In this document: piece after piece, positions 1 to 8,470 of the stretch
Position numbering within the stretch: the stretch's first letter is position 1
Layout of the letters: each line of letters starts with the position of its first letter
Origin: JAMWDF01 sp964645405
GTDB taxonomy: Bacteria > Ratteibacteria > UBA8468 > B48-G9 > DSTR01
Length of the DNA stretch: 64,000 nt
NCBI GenBank assembly: GCA_964645405.1
Contig: CAZYCA010000044.1
Location: forward strand, 248,001-312,000
Direction: 5' to 3'
The notes under the pieces: generated by a model
What the model was told of the DNA's origin: nothing
The model's database searches: none
Seen by the model: the letters and a program-made list of their open reading frames with translations, nothing else
Position numbers and translations under genes: made by a program

Positions 1-991
1 AAAAACGAATGATGTTAAAGCGGTCATCATCGTTAAGATTGTCAAGACAGAAAATAAGTGCCTTTTTCAGTTGCTCCAATTTTTTCCCTGCCATACTGCC
101 AGAAGTATCCACCACAAAGATAATGTCTTTCGGTAGTACATTCTTTTGGTCTGCTTCCAGTCCCGGACTGGCAGTAAGAAGGAAAAAACCATCTTCCCCT
201 GGCATCCTGTGGGTTAAAAGATTCAACCCTATCAAGTCGTTCTCCAGACCAAAGGAAAGAATCAGGTCTTTATCCGGTTTAATCTGCCTGGCTTCAAAAC
301 CAACTGTAGCCTGGTAGTCATTTTTTCTTTTAATTTCCACCTGGTGGGAAGGGGAAAAGATGGTTTTTGTCTTTTGACTTGTTTGCAGTTCTATCTTCAG
401 GCTAACCTGGTCTATGGGTCTGGCAGAAAACTTTTCTGTATTCAGAGGATAACGATAAGTTATTAGATTAGCCTCTGAGCGCAACGTCTCTATGTAGGAA
501 ACTGTGATACGTTTTTCTTTACCGGGCTCAATAGGGAAAATCCTCATCTTAAATGTTTGCTGACCGGCATATTCTAAGAGGGCAGGGTCCTTCAAGCGGC
601 GGACAATATCCTGGTAGATTTCCCGGGCTTTATCAGCTTCCAGTAGCTCTGCAGAGACCATCTTCCCATCAACTTCCAGAGAAAAATTTCTGATGGAGGC
701 ACCTTCTGGTAGAGGGAAAAGATAAAGACCTTCCAGGTGCTGGTCAGTAGGATTGAGAAAAGCTTGTTCAATTCTGGTAGTGGCGGTCTGGTCCTTTATT
801 CTGACAGAAACATGGTGATATTTGACCTCCAGAGGGAAAGGACTCCGGGCTGGCGGTACCGGTCGGGGCAGGGGTCCGGGGACTGGCCAGACTGGAGGAT
901 GGGGAATAACAATGAAGCCATCTGCGTGCAGAAAAAGAGGTGGAAGAAGTAAAAATAATATGCGGAGAAATATCTTGTTCCATTTTTTCAT
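1..991 (-). CDS. VIT and VWA domain protein, secreted (3' part outside the window)
   Basis: I translated this frame from the reverse strand; it is open from an ATG at 991 to the window edge (330 codons seen). The start follows a GGGAG ribosome site. Residues about 1-24 form a signal peptide (MKKWNK, then a Leu/Phe-rich core ending near HADG). A VIT domain follows, with the family-typical stretches LEGLYLFPLPEGASI and EADKAREIYQDIV. The visible end holds the start of a von Willebrand A domain with its metal site DTSGSM. The family resembles inter-alpha-trypsin inhibitor heavy chains. Bacterial members are exported or surface-anchored adhesion-like proteins of unknown ligand. It is divergent from the M23 peptidase gene. 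Confidence 0.85.
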   Translation of the reverse strand, partial: MKKWNKIFLRILFLLLPPLFLHADGFIVIPHPPVWPVPGPLPRPVPPARSPFPLEVKYHHVSVRIKDQTATTRIEQAFLNPTDQHLEGLYLFPLPEGASIRNFSLEVDGKMVSAELLEADKAREIYQDIVRRLKDPALLEYAGQQTFKMRIFPIEPGKEKRITVSYIETLRSEANLITYRYPLNTEKFSARPIDQVSLKIELQTSQKTKTIFSPSHQVEIKRKNDYQATVGFEARQIKPDKDLILSFGLENDLIGLNLLTHRMPGEDGFFLLTASPGLEADQKNVLPKDIIFVVDTSGSMAGKKLEQLKKALIFCLDNLNDDDRFNIIRF

Positions 992-1036
992 CCGTTCTCC
1001 CTGTTGTATTTTTAGACACTTTTCGTGAAGTAAAAG

Positions 1037-1064
1037 TTCCCTTGAGGAAAAGGTGGTGTATAAT
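1037..1064 (+). promoter_or_regulatory. Sigma-70-like promoter of the M23 peptidase gene
   Basis: A perfect -10 TATAAT lies at 1059-1064, with a weak -35 TTCCCT at 1037-1042 (16-base spacer). Transcription would start near 1071, about 15 bases before the ATG at 1087. Confidence 0.5.
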
Positions 1065-1086
1065 AAGGCAAAAGATGGCCTGAGCA

Positions 1087-2292
1087 ATGACAAGATTTAT
1101 TAAATTTCTGGTGATAGTCGCCTTAAGTCTTTCCCTTTTTACACCTTTTTTGCTCCTGCGTCTTAAACACAGAAGCAACCAGGAGAAAGAAAAGGAATCT
1201 CATCCGTCAGTAAGTGGTGAAATGAAAACCGGGGATGTTTTGATAGATGTGCTGACCAGGCAGGGCGCTGATAGATTTTGTGCTTACAGTATCCTGGAGG
1301 AATTGAAGAAGATTTATGATGTGAAACGTTGTCGTGCTGGTGATACCTGGAAAATAGTTTTCAGTAAAAACGGCAGAATAAGCCAGTTTATCTACCAGAG
1401 TGACCGGCTGGAGTATTTTGTCGTTTACTTCCACGAAGAAGCCGGCTGTTATCATGCCATCCGGAAAAAAATTGAAGGTGGGAAAAAAATTGTGGGAGCA
1501 ACTGGAAGAATAAAGTCTTCTCTATATGAATCCATGTGTGCGGCTGGCGTACCACCAAAGCTGGTGCTTGATTTTGCTGAAGTCTTCGCTTCCCAGATTG
1601 ATTTTTTCAGTGATTGCCAGACTGGGGACCGTTTTTCCTTACTCTGGGAAACTTACCAGGCAGAAGGAAAGATTTTGGAACATTTAGACCTGGTCGCCGG
1701 TCTCTATCAAAAAGGAGAAAATACTTCTCAGGCTTTTCGTTTTCAGGACCGCTTTTATGATGAGAAAGGTCGGTCGTTAGAAACATTTTTTTTAAAGGCA
1801 CCACTTAGTTATAGACGCATTTCTACTTTTTTTTCTCATTCCCGGTTACATCCTATTGCTGGTGTCTACCGGCCACACTTGGGTGTGGACTATGTAGCCC
1901 CTCCGGGGACCCCTGTCTCCGCAATCGGTGATGGTAAGATTATTTTTCAAAACTGGACATCTAATGGCTATGGCAAGGCTGTCAAAATTAAACATTCTAA
2001 TGGCTACATTTCTTACTATGGACATCTTTCTAATTTCAGGAAAGGTTCGGGAGTGGGCAAGAAAGTGAAAAAAGGTGAGGTGATTGGTTATGTTGGTTCC
2101 ACTGGATTTTCCACAGGTCCCCATCTTGATTTTCGTCTGAAAAAGAATGGAAAGTTTGTTGACCCTTTGAAACTGAAAATGTTACCAGTTAAAGCAATTC
2201 CAGAAGCCAGCTGGCAAGAGTTTCAAAAGATTAAAGAGAAACTTGGCAGGCAGCTGGCGCAGCTTTCAGAAAAAGATTACGAAAGCGATTAA
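1087..2292 (+). CDS. M23 family murein endopeptidase, membrane-anchored
   Basis: A 401-aa zinc endopeptidase expected to cut peptidoglycan crosslinks in the periplasm. Residues 5-25 form a hydrophobic N-terminal anchor or signal. A middle region of about 200 residues resembles the OapA/Csd3-type N-terminal domains that often precede M23 domains. The peptidase core lies at about 255-365, with the zinc-ligand region HLGVDY, the H of YYGHLS and the C-terminal GPHLDFRL. The last motif is normally HxH (HLHFE); here the second His is Asp, a variant that I cannot classify as active or inactive. A charged 40-residue tail follows. Its stop overlaps the convergent ThuA gene by 4 bases. Confidence 0.88.
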   Translation: MTRFIKFLVIVALSLSLFTPFLLLRLKHRSNQEKEKESHPSVSGEMKTGDVLIDVLTRQGADRFCAYSILEELKKIYDVKRCRAGDTWKIVFSKNGRISQFIYQSDRLEYFVVYFHEEAGCYHAIRKKIEGGKKIVGATGRIKSSLYESMCAAGVPPKLVLDFAEVFASQIDFFSDCQTGDRFSLLWETYQAEGKILEHLDLVAGLYQKGENTSQAFRFQDRFYDEKGRSLETFFLKAPLSYRRISTFFSHSRLHPIAGVYRPHLGVDYVAPPGTPVSAIGDGKIIFQNWTSNGYGKAVKIKHSNGYISYYGHLSNFRKGSGVGKKVKKGEVIGYVGSTGFSTGPHLDFRLKKNGKFVDPLKLKMLPVKAIPEASWQEFQKIKEKLGRQLAQLSEKDYESD

Positions 2293-2936
2293 CGGCTGGC
2301 CCAGAGCAACCCTCTTTCCATAATCATTCTGGCTTCAGGGATCTGAAAGTCTGCTGCCACATGGCCCAGGGACGAGTAAAATACCCGACCCAGACCGTAT
2401 CTTTTTTTCCAGACAACTGGCATGATACAGCCTTCAATCCAGGGTGTATCGGCTGTAGCATGGAAGGTAGTCGTGGCTAAAACTGTATTGGAAGGGTCAA
2501 CATGCATATAATACTGTTCCGAATGCATCCAGAAGTCTCCTATACCAGCGACTATCGGGTCATCAGGGCAAATGATGTTAACCTCGTAATCAACAATACC
2601 CCCGGGATGAGCCACCCACTGACCGCCCACCATAAACTGGTAGGCGGTATTATTCCGGAAAGAATCACCCATTCCACCGTGCCAGCCAGCGATACCTGTG
2701 CCGCTGGCTACAGCCTGCAGAAGTCCCTTTTCCTGTTCTGCTGTGATGCTACCCATTGTCCAGCAGGGTACAATTAAATCAAACTGTTTCAATTTTTCTA
2801 CGTCCAGGTAACTGTCAAGAGAATGGCTTACCTCAACCTGGTAATTGTTTTTCCCCAGAAAAGGAACAAAAATATCCACACATTGTTTGGGCTGGTGTCC
2901 CTCCCAGCCTCCCCAGACAAACAGTGCTTTTTTCAT
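2289..2936 (-). CDS. ThuA-like domain protein
   Basis: A 215-aa protein of the ThuA family (trehalose-utilisation-like, class-I-glutamine-amidotransferase fold). Family features are the N-terminal ALFVWGGWEGHQ, the DLIVPCW strand, GIAGWHGG and the C-terminal GRVFYSSLGH. ThuA-like proteins of carbohydrate-degrading bacteria are thought to help convert 3-keto sugars, but the reaction is poorly defined. Its ATG overlaps the stop of the upstream ADP-ribosylglycohydrolase gene by 4 bases, so the two should be translationally coupled. Substrate is unknown. Confidence 0.88.
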   Translation of the reverse strand: MKKALFVWGGWEGHQPKQCVDIFVPFLGKNNYQVEVSHSLDSYLDVEKLKQFDLIVPCWTMGSITAEQEKGLLQAVASGTGIAGWHGGMGDSFRNNTAYQFMVGGQWVAHPGGIVDYEVNIICPDDPIVAGIGDFWMHSEQYYMHVDPSNTVLATTTFHATADTPWIEGCIMPVVWKKRYGLGRVFYSSLGHVAADFQIPEARMIMERGLLWASR

Positions 2937-4261
2937 TTTCCCCTCACTTTTTTCCTTTTTAAGTGAAGCACCGCATGTGCCACTTGAGTGAAACGAGATG
3001 CAATCTCCGTGGATTTAAACCGCCGCTTTCCCAGAAGATATGTTTCTACATTATTACCCAGTGGTTTTTTCCAGGCTGCTGGAAGATTCCTGGCACCCAA
3101 GAGAGCACCTAACAGGGACCCTGCAGTTGCTCCTGTACAGTCAGTATCCAGACCAGCCATCACAGTCAGACTGATGGTCCTGGTAAAATCACCTGCCCCG
3201 TAAAATAAGCCGGCTACTGTCAAAGCGGCATTGTTGAGGGTATGCGCTCCACTCATCCCCTGGTAAAACTTTAGAATCCGGCTGGTTGTTTTCTCCCAAT
3301 CCCTGTCCTTTTCGCACCAGTCAATCGTCTGTAAGACTGTCCTGGAAAAGCGGCATTTTTCAGGGATTTCTGTCAAACCTATTTCTATGGCTTTTAGAGG
3401 GGTTTGGCAAACGAAAGCCGCAGAAATGGCAGCACTGAAAAACATGGCTGCATGAACTCCTGTCCCTCTATGACTTAAGAAGGCATCCCGATAAGCCATT
3501 TCTGCTGCTTTTTCCGGAGCAGCCGGCGCAGCATAAGCCCAGGGGTCACTACGGATATCAGCACCTATCCAGTCCACATAAGGATTATCAAGACTGCCAG
3601 CCAGGTAAGGGGAAACACCTTTCTTCAAGTTACTCAAAGCAACTGCTTCTGCGGTGCAGGCAAAAGGAAGATATTTTAACCAGGCCCGGGCAACATCCTC
3701 TGTAGTGAACTGGTAACCATATTCCTCCAGTATGAGAAGTCCTAAAAGAGTGTAAGCTAAATCATCGTCAGCCCCAATATAAGAAAGGTGTTTCTGCAAA
3801 TATTTTTTTCTGGGAGTGGTTTCATAATGGAGTGTTTCCGGAGAAAGTGGCTTGGGGTCTTTTTTCCAGTAGGAGCAAAGAGGATAATCCAGTCCCAGAT
3901 GCAAACAGGCAAAACGGATACTCTCTTTACTCATACCTTCACAGGGAATACCCAGGATACATCCTGCAGCCCGGCCTAACCAGGCACCTAAAATCTTGTC
4001 CTCTAACTGGTCCTGATTCAGTTTTTCTACCAGATTGCGCGGCCCGGCTGGCCTGAGACTGCGGACTTCCTCAAGATTATCTGTTTCCTCTGGAGGAAAA
4101 CAGGCGGAATAAAAACTTTGCTCAAGTAAGTTTTTCTCCTGAAGAAGAAAATTGTTTAGTTTTTTTATCCTGGTTGTGAAACGCAGTTTCCTTTCTTTCA
4201 CCACCTGTAACCAGGCCAGATACTCTTTCCATATTTTTTCCACCTCAGAAAAGTAGCTCAT
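2933..4261 (-). CDS. ADP-ribosylglycohydrolase family protein
   Basis: A 442-aa protein with an N-terminal charged segment of about 80 residues before the ADP-ribosylglycohydrolase fold. The fold starts at KILGAWLGRAAG. It shows the two acidic metal clusters of the family: GADDDLAYTLLG mid-protein and DTDCTGATAGSLLGAL near the C terminus, which would hold a dinuclear magnesium site. Classical members remove ADP-ribose from proteins such as dinitrogenase reductase. No nitrogenase gene is present here and the partner is a ThuA-like protein, so a small-molecule glycoside is a possible substrate. It heads a two-gene operon and has a strong promoter only a few bases upstream. Confidence 0.87.
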   Translation of the reverse strand: MSYFSEVEKIWKEYLAWLQVVKERKLRFTTRIKKLNNFLLQEKNLLEQSFYSACFPPEETDNLEEVRSLRPAGPRNLVEKLNQDQLEDKILGAWLGRAAGCILGIPCEGMSKESIRFACLHLGLDYPLCSYWKKDPKPLSPETLHYETTPRKKYLQKHLSYIGADDDLAYTLLGLLILEEYGYQFTTEDVARAWLKYLPFACTAEAVALSNLKKGVSPYLAGSLDNPYVDWIGADIRSDPWAYAAPAAPEKAAEMAYRDAFLSHRGTGVHAAMFFSAAISAAFVCQTPLKAIEIGLTEIPEKCRFSRTVLQTIDWCEKDRDWEKTTSRILKFYQGMSGAHTLNNAALTVAGLFYGAGDFTRTISLTVMAGLDTDCTGATAGSLLGALLGARNLPAAWKKPLGNNVETYLLGKRRFKSTEIASRFTQVAHAVLHLKRKKVRGK

Positions 4262-4271
4262 TTAGTCCGAT

Positions 4272-4299
4272 ATTTTAATCTGCCGCCTAAGTTTGTCAA
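4272..4299 (-). promoter_or_regulatory. Promoter of the ADP-ribosylglycohydrolase-ThuA operon
   Basis: On the minus strand, a consensus -35 TTGACA (4299-4294), a 16-base spacer and -10 TAAAAT (4277-4272). The expected start is near 4265, leaving about four bases before the ATG at 4261. No Shine-Dalgarno is present, so the mRNA looks near-leaderless. Confidence 0.82.
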
Positions 4300-4314
4300 G
4301 TCAGCACCTATTTT

Positions 4315-4343
4315 TTGACAGGAATCCTTTTCTCCATTAGAAT
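4315..4343 (+). promoter_or_regulatory. Promoter of the AlaC-like aminotransferase gene
   Basis: Consensus -35 TTGACA at 4315-4320, a 17-base spacer and -10 TAGAAT at 4338-4343. The expected transcription start (4349-4351) coincides with the ATG at 4351. It sits back to back with the ADP-ribosylglycohydrolase promoter. The TTG inside the -35 box is in frame with the gene but cannot be its start if this promoter is used. Confidence 0.87.
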
Positions 4344-4350
4344 TTTTACC

Positions 4351-5538
4351 ATGGACTGGAACAATCTGATGATAGAGTCAGAGCGGATTAGAAATCTACC
4401 TCCTTATCTTTTCCAGGAGATTAATACCAGGAAGGCTAATGCCAGGAAAGCGGGTCGTGATGTAATTGACCTTGGTATGGGTAATCCTGATATGCCTACC
4501 CCGCGGCCGGTAGTGGAAAAGCTGAAGGAAGCAGTGGAAGATGCCAAGACCCACAGGTACAGTGTCTCCAGGGGTATTCCACACCTGCGCCGGGAAGTTT
4601 CTCAGTGGTACCGAAGAAAGTATGATGTGCACCTTGACCCGGAAGAAGAGGTTGTCGTCTGTATCGGTTCCAAAGAGGGTATCAGTCATCTTGCCCTGGC
4701 TATTTTTGATAAGGGCGATATGATACTTGTCCCCAATCCCACCTATCCCAGTCATTTCTATAGTGCTATCATCGCAGGTGCCTGTATCTATGACGTGCCA
4801 TTACTGAAAGAAAACAGGTTTCTTCCTGATTTCTCCTTGCCCATCTATGACCGCTATCCTGGACCAAAGGCATTCCTGGTCAGCTATCCCAACAACCCTA
4901 CAGCTCAGGTAGCCAGTCTTGATTTTTTCCGGGAACTGGTGAGTTTTGCCCGTCGTTATAATCTGATAGTCATCCATGACCTGGCTTACGCGGAAATCTG
5001 TTTTGACGGTTATCAAGCACCAAGTTTTCTTCAGGCGGAGGGAGCCAAGGATATAGGAATTGAGTTTTACAGCCTTTCTAAAACCTATAACATGGCAGGA
5101 TGGCGGGTGGGTTTCGCTGTTGGTAACCGCAGGATTATTCAGGCTCTGGCGAAGTTGAAAAGTTACTATGACTACGGTATTTTTGCACCCATTCAGGTGG
5201 CTGCCATTACTGCTCTGCGTCTGGAAAAAAAATATATTGAAGAAACAGTGAAGACATACGAGAGAAGAAGAGATGTTTTGGTACGGGGTTTGAACAGGAT
5301 TGGCTGGTATGTAGAAAAGCCGAAAGCAACGATGTATGTCTGGGCAGAGATTCCGGAACGTTTCCGGAGTATGGGTTCAATGAATTTTGCGCTGATGTTG
5401 CTGGAAAAGGCTGATGTAGCGGTTTCTCCCGGGATTGGTTTCGGTCGTTATGGCGAAGGTTTTGTGCGGATGGCATTAGTGGAAAACGAACAGCGCATCA
5501 ACCAGGCTATTCGTTCCCTGAAGCGTCTTTTCCTTTAA
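4351..5538 (+). CDS. alaC: AlaC/LL-DAP-type class I aminotransferase
   Basis: A 395-aa PLP-dependent aminotransferase. It strongly resembles E. coli AlaC (glutamate-pyruvate transaminase): IDLGMGNPD near the N terminus, YSVSRGIPHLRRE, the SYPNNPTAQ loop, HDLAYAEICFDGY, the PLP-lysine motif SLSKTYNMAGWR and SPGIGFGRYGEGFVR near the end. It likely makes alanine from pyruvate, though the family also includes LL-diaminopimelate aminotransferases. I chose ATG 4351 because the promoter ends at 4343. ATG 4369 is the alternative if a short leader is needed. The radical SAM gene follows 10 bases after the stop. Confidence 0.88.
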   Translation: MDWNNLMIESERIRNLPPYLFQEINTRKANARKAGRDVIDLGMGNPDMPTPRPVVEKLKEAVEDAKTHRYSVSRGIPHLRREVSQWYRRKYDVHLDPEEEVVVCIGSKEGISHLALAIFDKGDMILVPNPTYPSHFYSAIIAGACIYDVPLLKENRFLPDFSLPIYDRYPGPKAFLVSYPNNPTAQVASLDFFRELVSFARRYNLIVIHDLAYAEICFDGYQAPSFLQAEGAKDIGIEFYSLSKTYNMAGWRVGFAVGNRRIIQALAKLKSYYDYGIFAPIQVAAITALRLEKKYIEETVKTYERRRDVLVRGLNRIGWYVEKPKATMYVWAEIPERFRSMGSMNFALMLLEKADVAVSPGIGFGRYGEGFVRMALVENEQRINQAIRSLKRLFL

Positions 5539-5548
5539 GTCCTTGCTT

Positions 5549-6673
5549 ATGAACCGACCAGAACTTCTCATTAAGCCAGTATCTTATCACTGTAATCTGC
5601 GCTGTGGATATTGTTTCTACCGGAAGACGGAAAATCTTTATCCCGGGGAAAACCGGCTTATGTCCTCTTCTGTTTTAGAGAAACTGGTTTCTGCTACTAT
5701 GGATTATGCTGCTGGTGGACCCTGCGTTTTTTCCTGGCAGGGCGGGGAGCCACTGCTTGCCGGACTGGATTTTTTCCAGCAGGTAGTTTCCTTTCAGCAA
5801 AAGTTTGGCCGTCCTGGTCAGCTGGTAAGTAATACCATCCAGACCAATGGAACCCTGATTGATGCTGGATGGATAGAGTTTTTCCAGAAATATCATGTTT
5901 TTGTTGGTCTCAGTCTTGATGGACCATTGCGCCTGCATAACTTATACCGTAAGGATAGTTCCGGCAATGGCAGTTACCAGCAGGTTATTGGTGGTTGGAA
6001 ATGGCTTAAAGAAGGCAGAGTAGAATTCAATGTTCTTTCCACCATGGGTAGAGCTACCAGACATAATTTATCAGAGACAGTGAAATTTTTCCTTTCCCGG
6101 GGAATTAACTATTTACAGTTTATTCCTGCTGTTGACCGCAGTCAGGGGAAAGTGGCTGATTTTTCCATTACACCAGGCCAGTATGGAAGTTTCCTTTGTG
6201 ACCTTTTTGATTACTGGTGGAATGATGGGGAACCCTTTTTTTCCGTGCGCTTTTTTGACAACATTCTGGAGAGCCTTCTTGGGTTGAAGCCGGCAGCCTG
6301 TACCCTGCAGAAAGAGTGTGGTTGCTATCTGGTAGTAGAAGCCAATGGGGACGTCTATCCCTGTGATTTTTTTGTTGCCGGAGAATGGAAGCTGGGAAAT
6401 ATCATGGAAACACCACTGGATGTTCTTTTTCAGAAAGCCAGGCAGGACTTTGGTCGTTACAAGAGTTTACCTGGTCCTGGTTGTGAGAAGTGCCGCTACC
6501 AGTTTCTGTGCCAGAATGGTTGTCTCTGGTTTCGCTGGGTAAAAAGTGGTTCCCTTACAGGAAGAGATTACTTCTGTGAGGCCTATCAGTCCTTTTTTGA
6601 TTATGCTTTACCACGTCTGGAAAAGTTGCGAGACAGGATTGTGCGTGAAAGATGTCGTTTCCAGCACACATAA
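5549..6673 (+). CDS. Radical SAM/SPASM protein, anaerobic sulfatase-maturase (anSME) family
   Basis: A 374-aa enzyme with the radical SAM cluster at C15, C19 and C22 (CNLRCGYC), the GGEP SAM-binding motif and a C-terminal SPASM domain with many Cys residues (KECGCYL, CEKCRYQFLCQNGC) for two auxiliary 4Fe-4S clusters. Length and motifs match anaerobic sulfatase-maturating enzymes, which oxidise an active-site Cys or Ser to formylglycine. No sulfatase is in the window, so the partner is elsewhere or the substrate differs. I chose ATG 5549 rather than TTG 5543, since the protein then begins close to the cluster as in the family. Probably cotranscribed with the aminotransferase. Confidence 0.85.
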   Translation: MNRPELLIKPVSYHCNLRCGYCFYRKTENLYPGENRLMSSSVLEKLVSATMDYAAGGPCVFSWQGGEPLLAGLDFFQQVVSFQQKFGRPGQLVSNTIQTNGTLIDAGWIEFFQKYHVFVGLSLDGPLRLHNLYRKDSSGNGSYQQVIGGWKWLKEGRVEFNVLSTMGRATRHNLSETVKFFLSRGINYLQFIPAVDRSQGKVADFSITPGQYGSFLCDLFDYWWNDGEPFFSVRFFDNILESLLGLKPAACTLQKECGCYLVVEANGDVYPCDFFVAGEWKLGNIMETPLDVLFQKARQDFGRYKSLPGPGCEKCRYQFLCQNGCLWFRWVKSGSLTGRDYFCEAYQSFFDYALPRLEKLRDRIVRERCRFQHT

Positions 6674-6678
6674 AATTT

Positions 6679-7695
6679 TTAAATTCTTTGCGGTTTTCCG
6701 GTAGCGCTGGAGACATCAGCAGCAAAAATCAACCGGTGGGTCAGCGCCGCATTTTCCAGATCAGGAAAAGGTCTAAGGTCGTTCAGAATACAATCTACCA
6801 GATGGTTGACTTCTCCTTCAAAAGGGTGGTGGGTGACATCACCGCTGTCTGGAAGAATAGTAGGAATGGTAGCATAAGAAGTCTGACCGCTTAGTTTATG
6901 GGAAAAAAGTTGATTGTTACGTATGGTTCCCAGGGAGCCAAAAAGCCCGATGTTGAAGATGTAAGGAGTCTTACAATCCAGGGAGGAAGTAACCTTGCCG
7001 ATGGCTCCGTTTTGAAAACGGATTAAGGTGACACTGGTGGGATCATATTCATAGGCAGCAAAGTCAGGGTTGGGGCTTCTGGTAGAATAAGAGTAAACTT
7101 CTACAGGCTTCTCCTGGATAAACCATAAAAGGGCATCCACTGCGTGACAGCCTGCGGAAAGGAGACTACTTGCGCCAATATTTTTCTTAATGTTCCAGGC
7201 AAACTGTTTGTACCATGGTCCAATACCGTGATAATAGTCCACCTCTCCGTAATAGATGTGTCCGATAGCATTGTCCTTTAAAAGATTGTCAATAATCATC
7301 AGCAGTGGATTCCAGTGAAGGACGAAACTGACCAGAGTCTTAACCCCGGCTTTTTTCACCGCCGCCAGCATTTGTTCTAATTCTTCCTCATTAAGAGCGA
7401 CCGGTTTTTCAATCAGTACATGGACCCCGTAATTAGCAACAGTGATAGTCTGGGTAGCATGCAGGTGGTTGGGAGTACAGATGGAAACAATATCAAGTTT
7501 TTCTTTTTCCAGCATCTTCTCCAGACTGGTGTAGATAGTAGCTTTAAATCCATATTCTTTCAGCTTCTTTTCTGCTGATTCCTGGCTGTGGCCACAGACA
7601 GCTACCAGTTGGGTATGAGGATTAGCCTGGTAGGCTGCCATATGTTCCCCGGAGACCCAGCCTGTACCAACAACTCCTGCTTTCAGTTCTTTCAT
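6679..7695 (-). CDS. Gfo/Idh/MocA family oxidoreductase
   Basis: A 338-aa NAD(P)-dependent sugar oxidoreductase. The Rossmann start is GVVGTGWVSGEHM, followed by the family hallmarks SICTPNHLH and IEKPVAL (catalytic Lys of EKP) and a C-terminal beta-sheet domain with SAGCHAVDALLW. Members oxidise sugars, inositols or their derivatives. The substrate cannot be read from the sequence. An AAGGAG ribosome site lies just before the ATG, and the gene follows the M48 lipoprotein gene by 12 bases. Mature mRNA may therefore begin at mnmE. Confidence 0.9.
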   Translation of the reverse strand: MKELKAGVVGTGWVSGEHMAAYQANPHTQLVAVCGHSQESAEKKLKEYGFKATIYTSLEKMLEKEKLDIVSICTPNHLHATQTITVANYGVHVLIEKPVALNEEELEQMLAAVKKAGVKTLVSFVLHWNPLLMIIDNLLKDNAIGHIYYGEVDYYHGIGPWYKQFAWNIKKNIGASSLLSAGCHAVDALLWFIQEKPVEVYSYSTRSPNPDFAAYEYDPTSVTLIRFQNGAIGKVTSSLDCKTPYIFNIGLFGSLGTIRNNQLFSHKLSGQTSYATIPTILPDSGDVTHHPFEGEVNHLVDCILNDLRPFPDLENAALTHRLIFAADVSSATGKPQRI

Positions 7696-7707
7696 TTCTT
7701 ACTCCTT

Positions 7708-8448
7708 TTATCTGGGTAAAGTTTGTAACTTCTTGATGGTTTCTTCCACATTCTTGATACGTTCCTCAAAATTAGGGTGGCTGCTGAAAATCTCAAAGGT
7801 TTTGCTTAGACTGCTTTCTTTGCTGGCTAACTTGCGGAAGAAAGTGATAATTCCCTGCGGGTTGAAACCAGCCCGGTAGGTATAAGTAGCTGCCAGAGTA
7901 TCTGCCTGGAGTTCTTCCCTGCGGCTATACTTGAGCATCCCGAGGGTGAAAAGGGTATCCACGGCTTTCTGGATGGCAGGGTACCTTCCGTTGCTGAAAA
8001 GAATACTGGCAGGGATGCTGTAGAGAATCTGGTTTTGCATCATCCGGACACTGTCTCTGGCTACAATATGAGCAATCTCGTGCGCAATAACCCCTGCCAG
8101 TTCGTCGTCAGAATCGACTTTGTTTATCAATCCAGTATACACATAGACATATCCACCACAGGTAGCAAAGGCATTAATCTGGTCATTCTGGATGGTGCGG
8201 AAGTGATAAGGAATATTTTTACGGTCACAGACCTGGACAAGCCGGGCGCCAATATTTTGAACCCGTTCATTAACCAGGAAACGATTTTCCTTAGCCAGTT
8301 TAGTGTCTATGGCTTTGCCGAGGTCAAGCTCATCTTTTTCGCTGTACAGAGTATATTCTGTTTTACCTGTTACCGGGTTGTAGTAAGTGGCACATCCAGA
8401 AACAAGGAGAGTAACTATAATCAGAAAGCAAAGGATTTTCAGTTTCAC
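7708..8448 (-). CDS. M48 family metalloprotease, lipoprotein
   Basis: A 246-aa zinc protease. I chose the GTG at 8448, preceded by AAAGGAAC, because it gives a clean lipoprotein signal (lipobox LVSGC, Cys19) and avoids overlap with mnmE. The upstream ATG at 8517 would add 23 polar residues before the signal. The catalytic HEIAH lies at 123-127, and the third ligand is probably in REELQAD. The fold resembles BepA/LoiP, periplasmic proteases that check outer-membrane proteins, but the TPR domain of BepA is absent. It likely acts at the outer membrane in envelope quality control. Confidence 0.85.
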   Translation of the reverse strand: MKLKILCFLIIVTLLVSGCATYYNPVTGKTEYTLYSEKDELDLGKAIDTKLAKENRFLVNERVQNIGARLVQVCDRKNIPYHFRTIQNDQINAFATCGGYVYVYTGLINKVDSDDELAGVIAHEIAHIVARDSVRMMQNQILYSIPASILFSNGRYPAIQKAVDTLFTLGMLKYSRREELQADTLAATYTYRAGFNPQGIITFFRKLASKESSLSKTFEIFSSHPNFEERIKNVEETIKKLQTLPR

Positions 8449-8470
8449 ACTGTTCCTTTTTGATGGCTTT

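Noticed and set aside
768..1178. 136-aa minus-strand frame
   Set aside because: It is offset in frame from the VIT/VWA protein, spans its start and the promoter gap, and shows no domain.
4315..4350. TTG start giving a 407-aa AlaC-like protein
   Set aside because: That TTG lies in the -35 TTGACA of a strong promoter whose transcript would begin near 4350, so these codons would not be in the mRNA.
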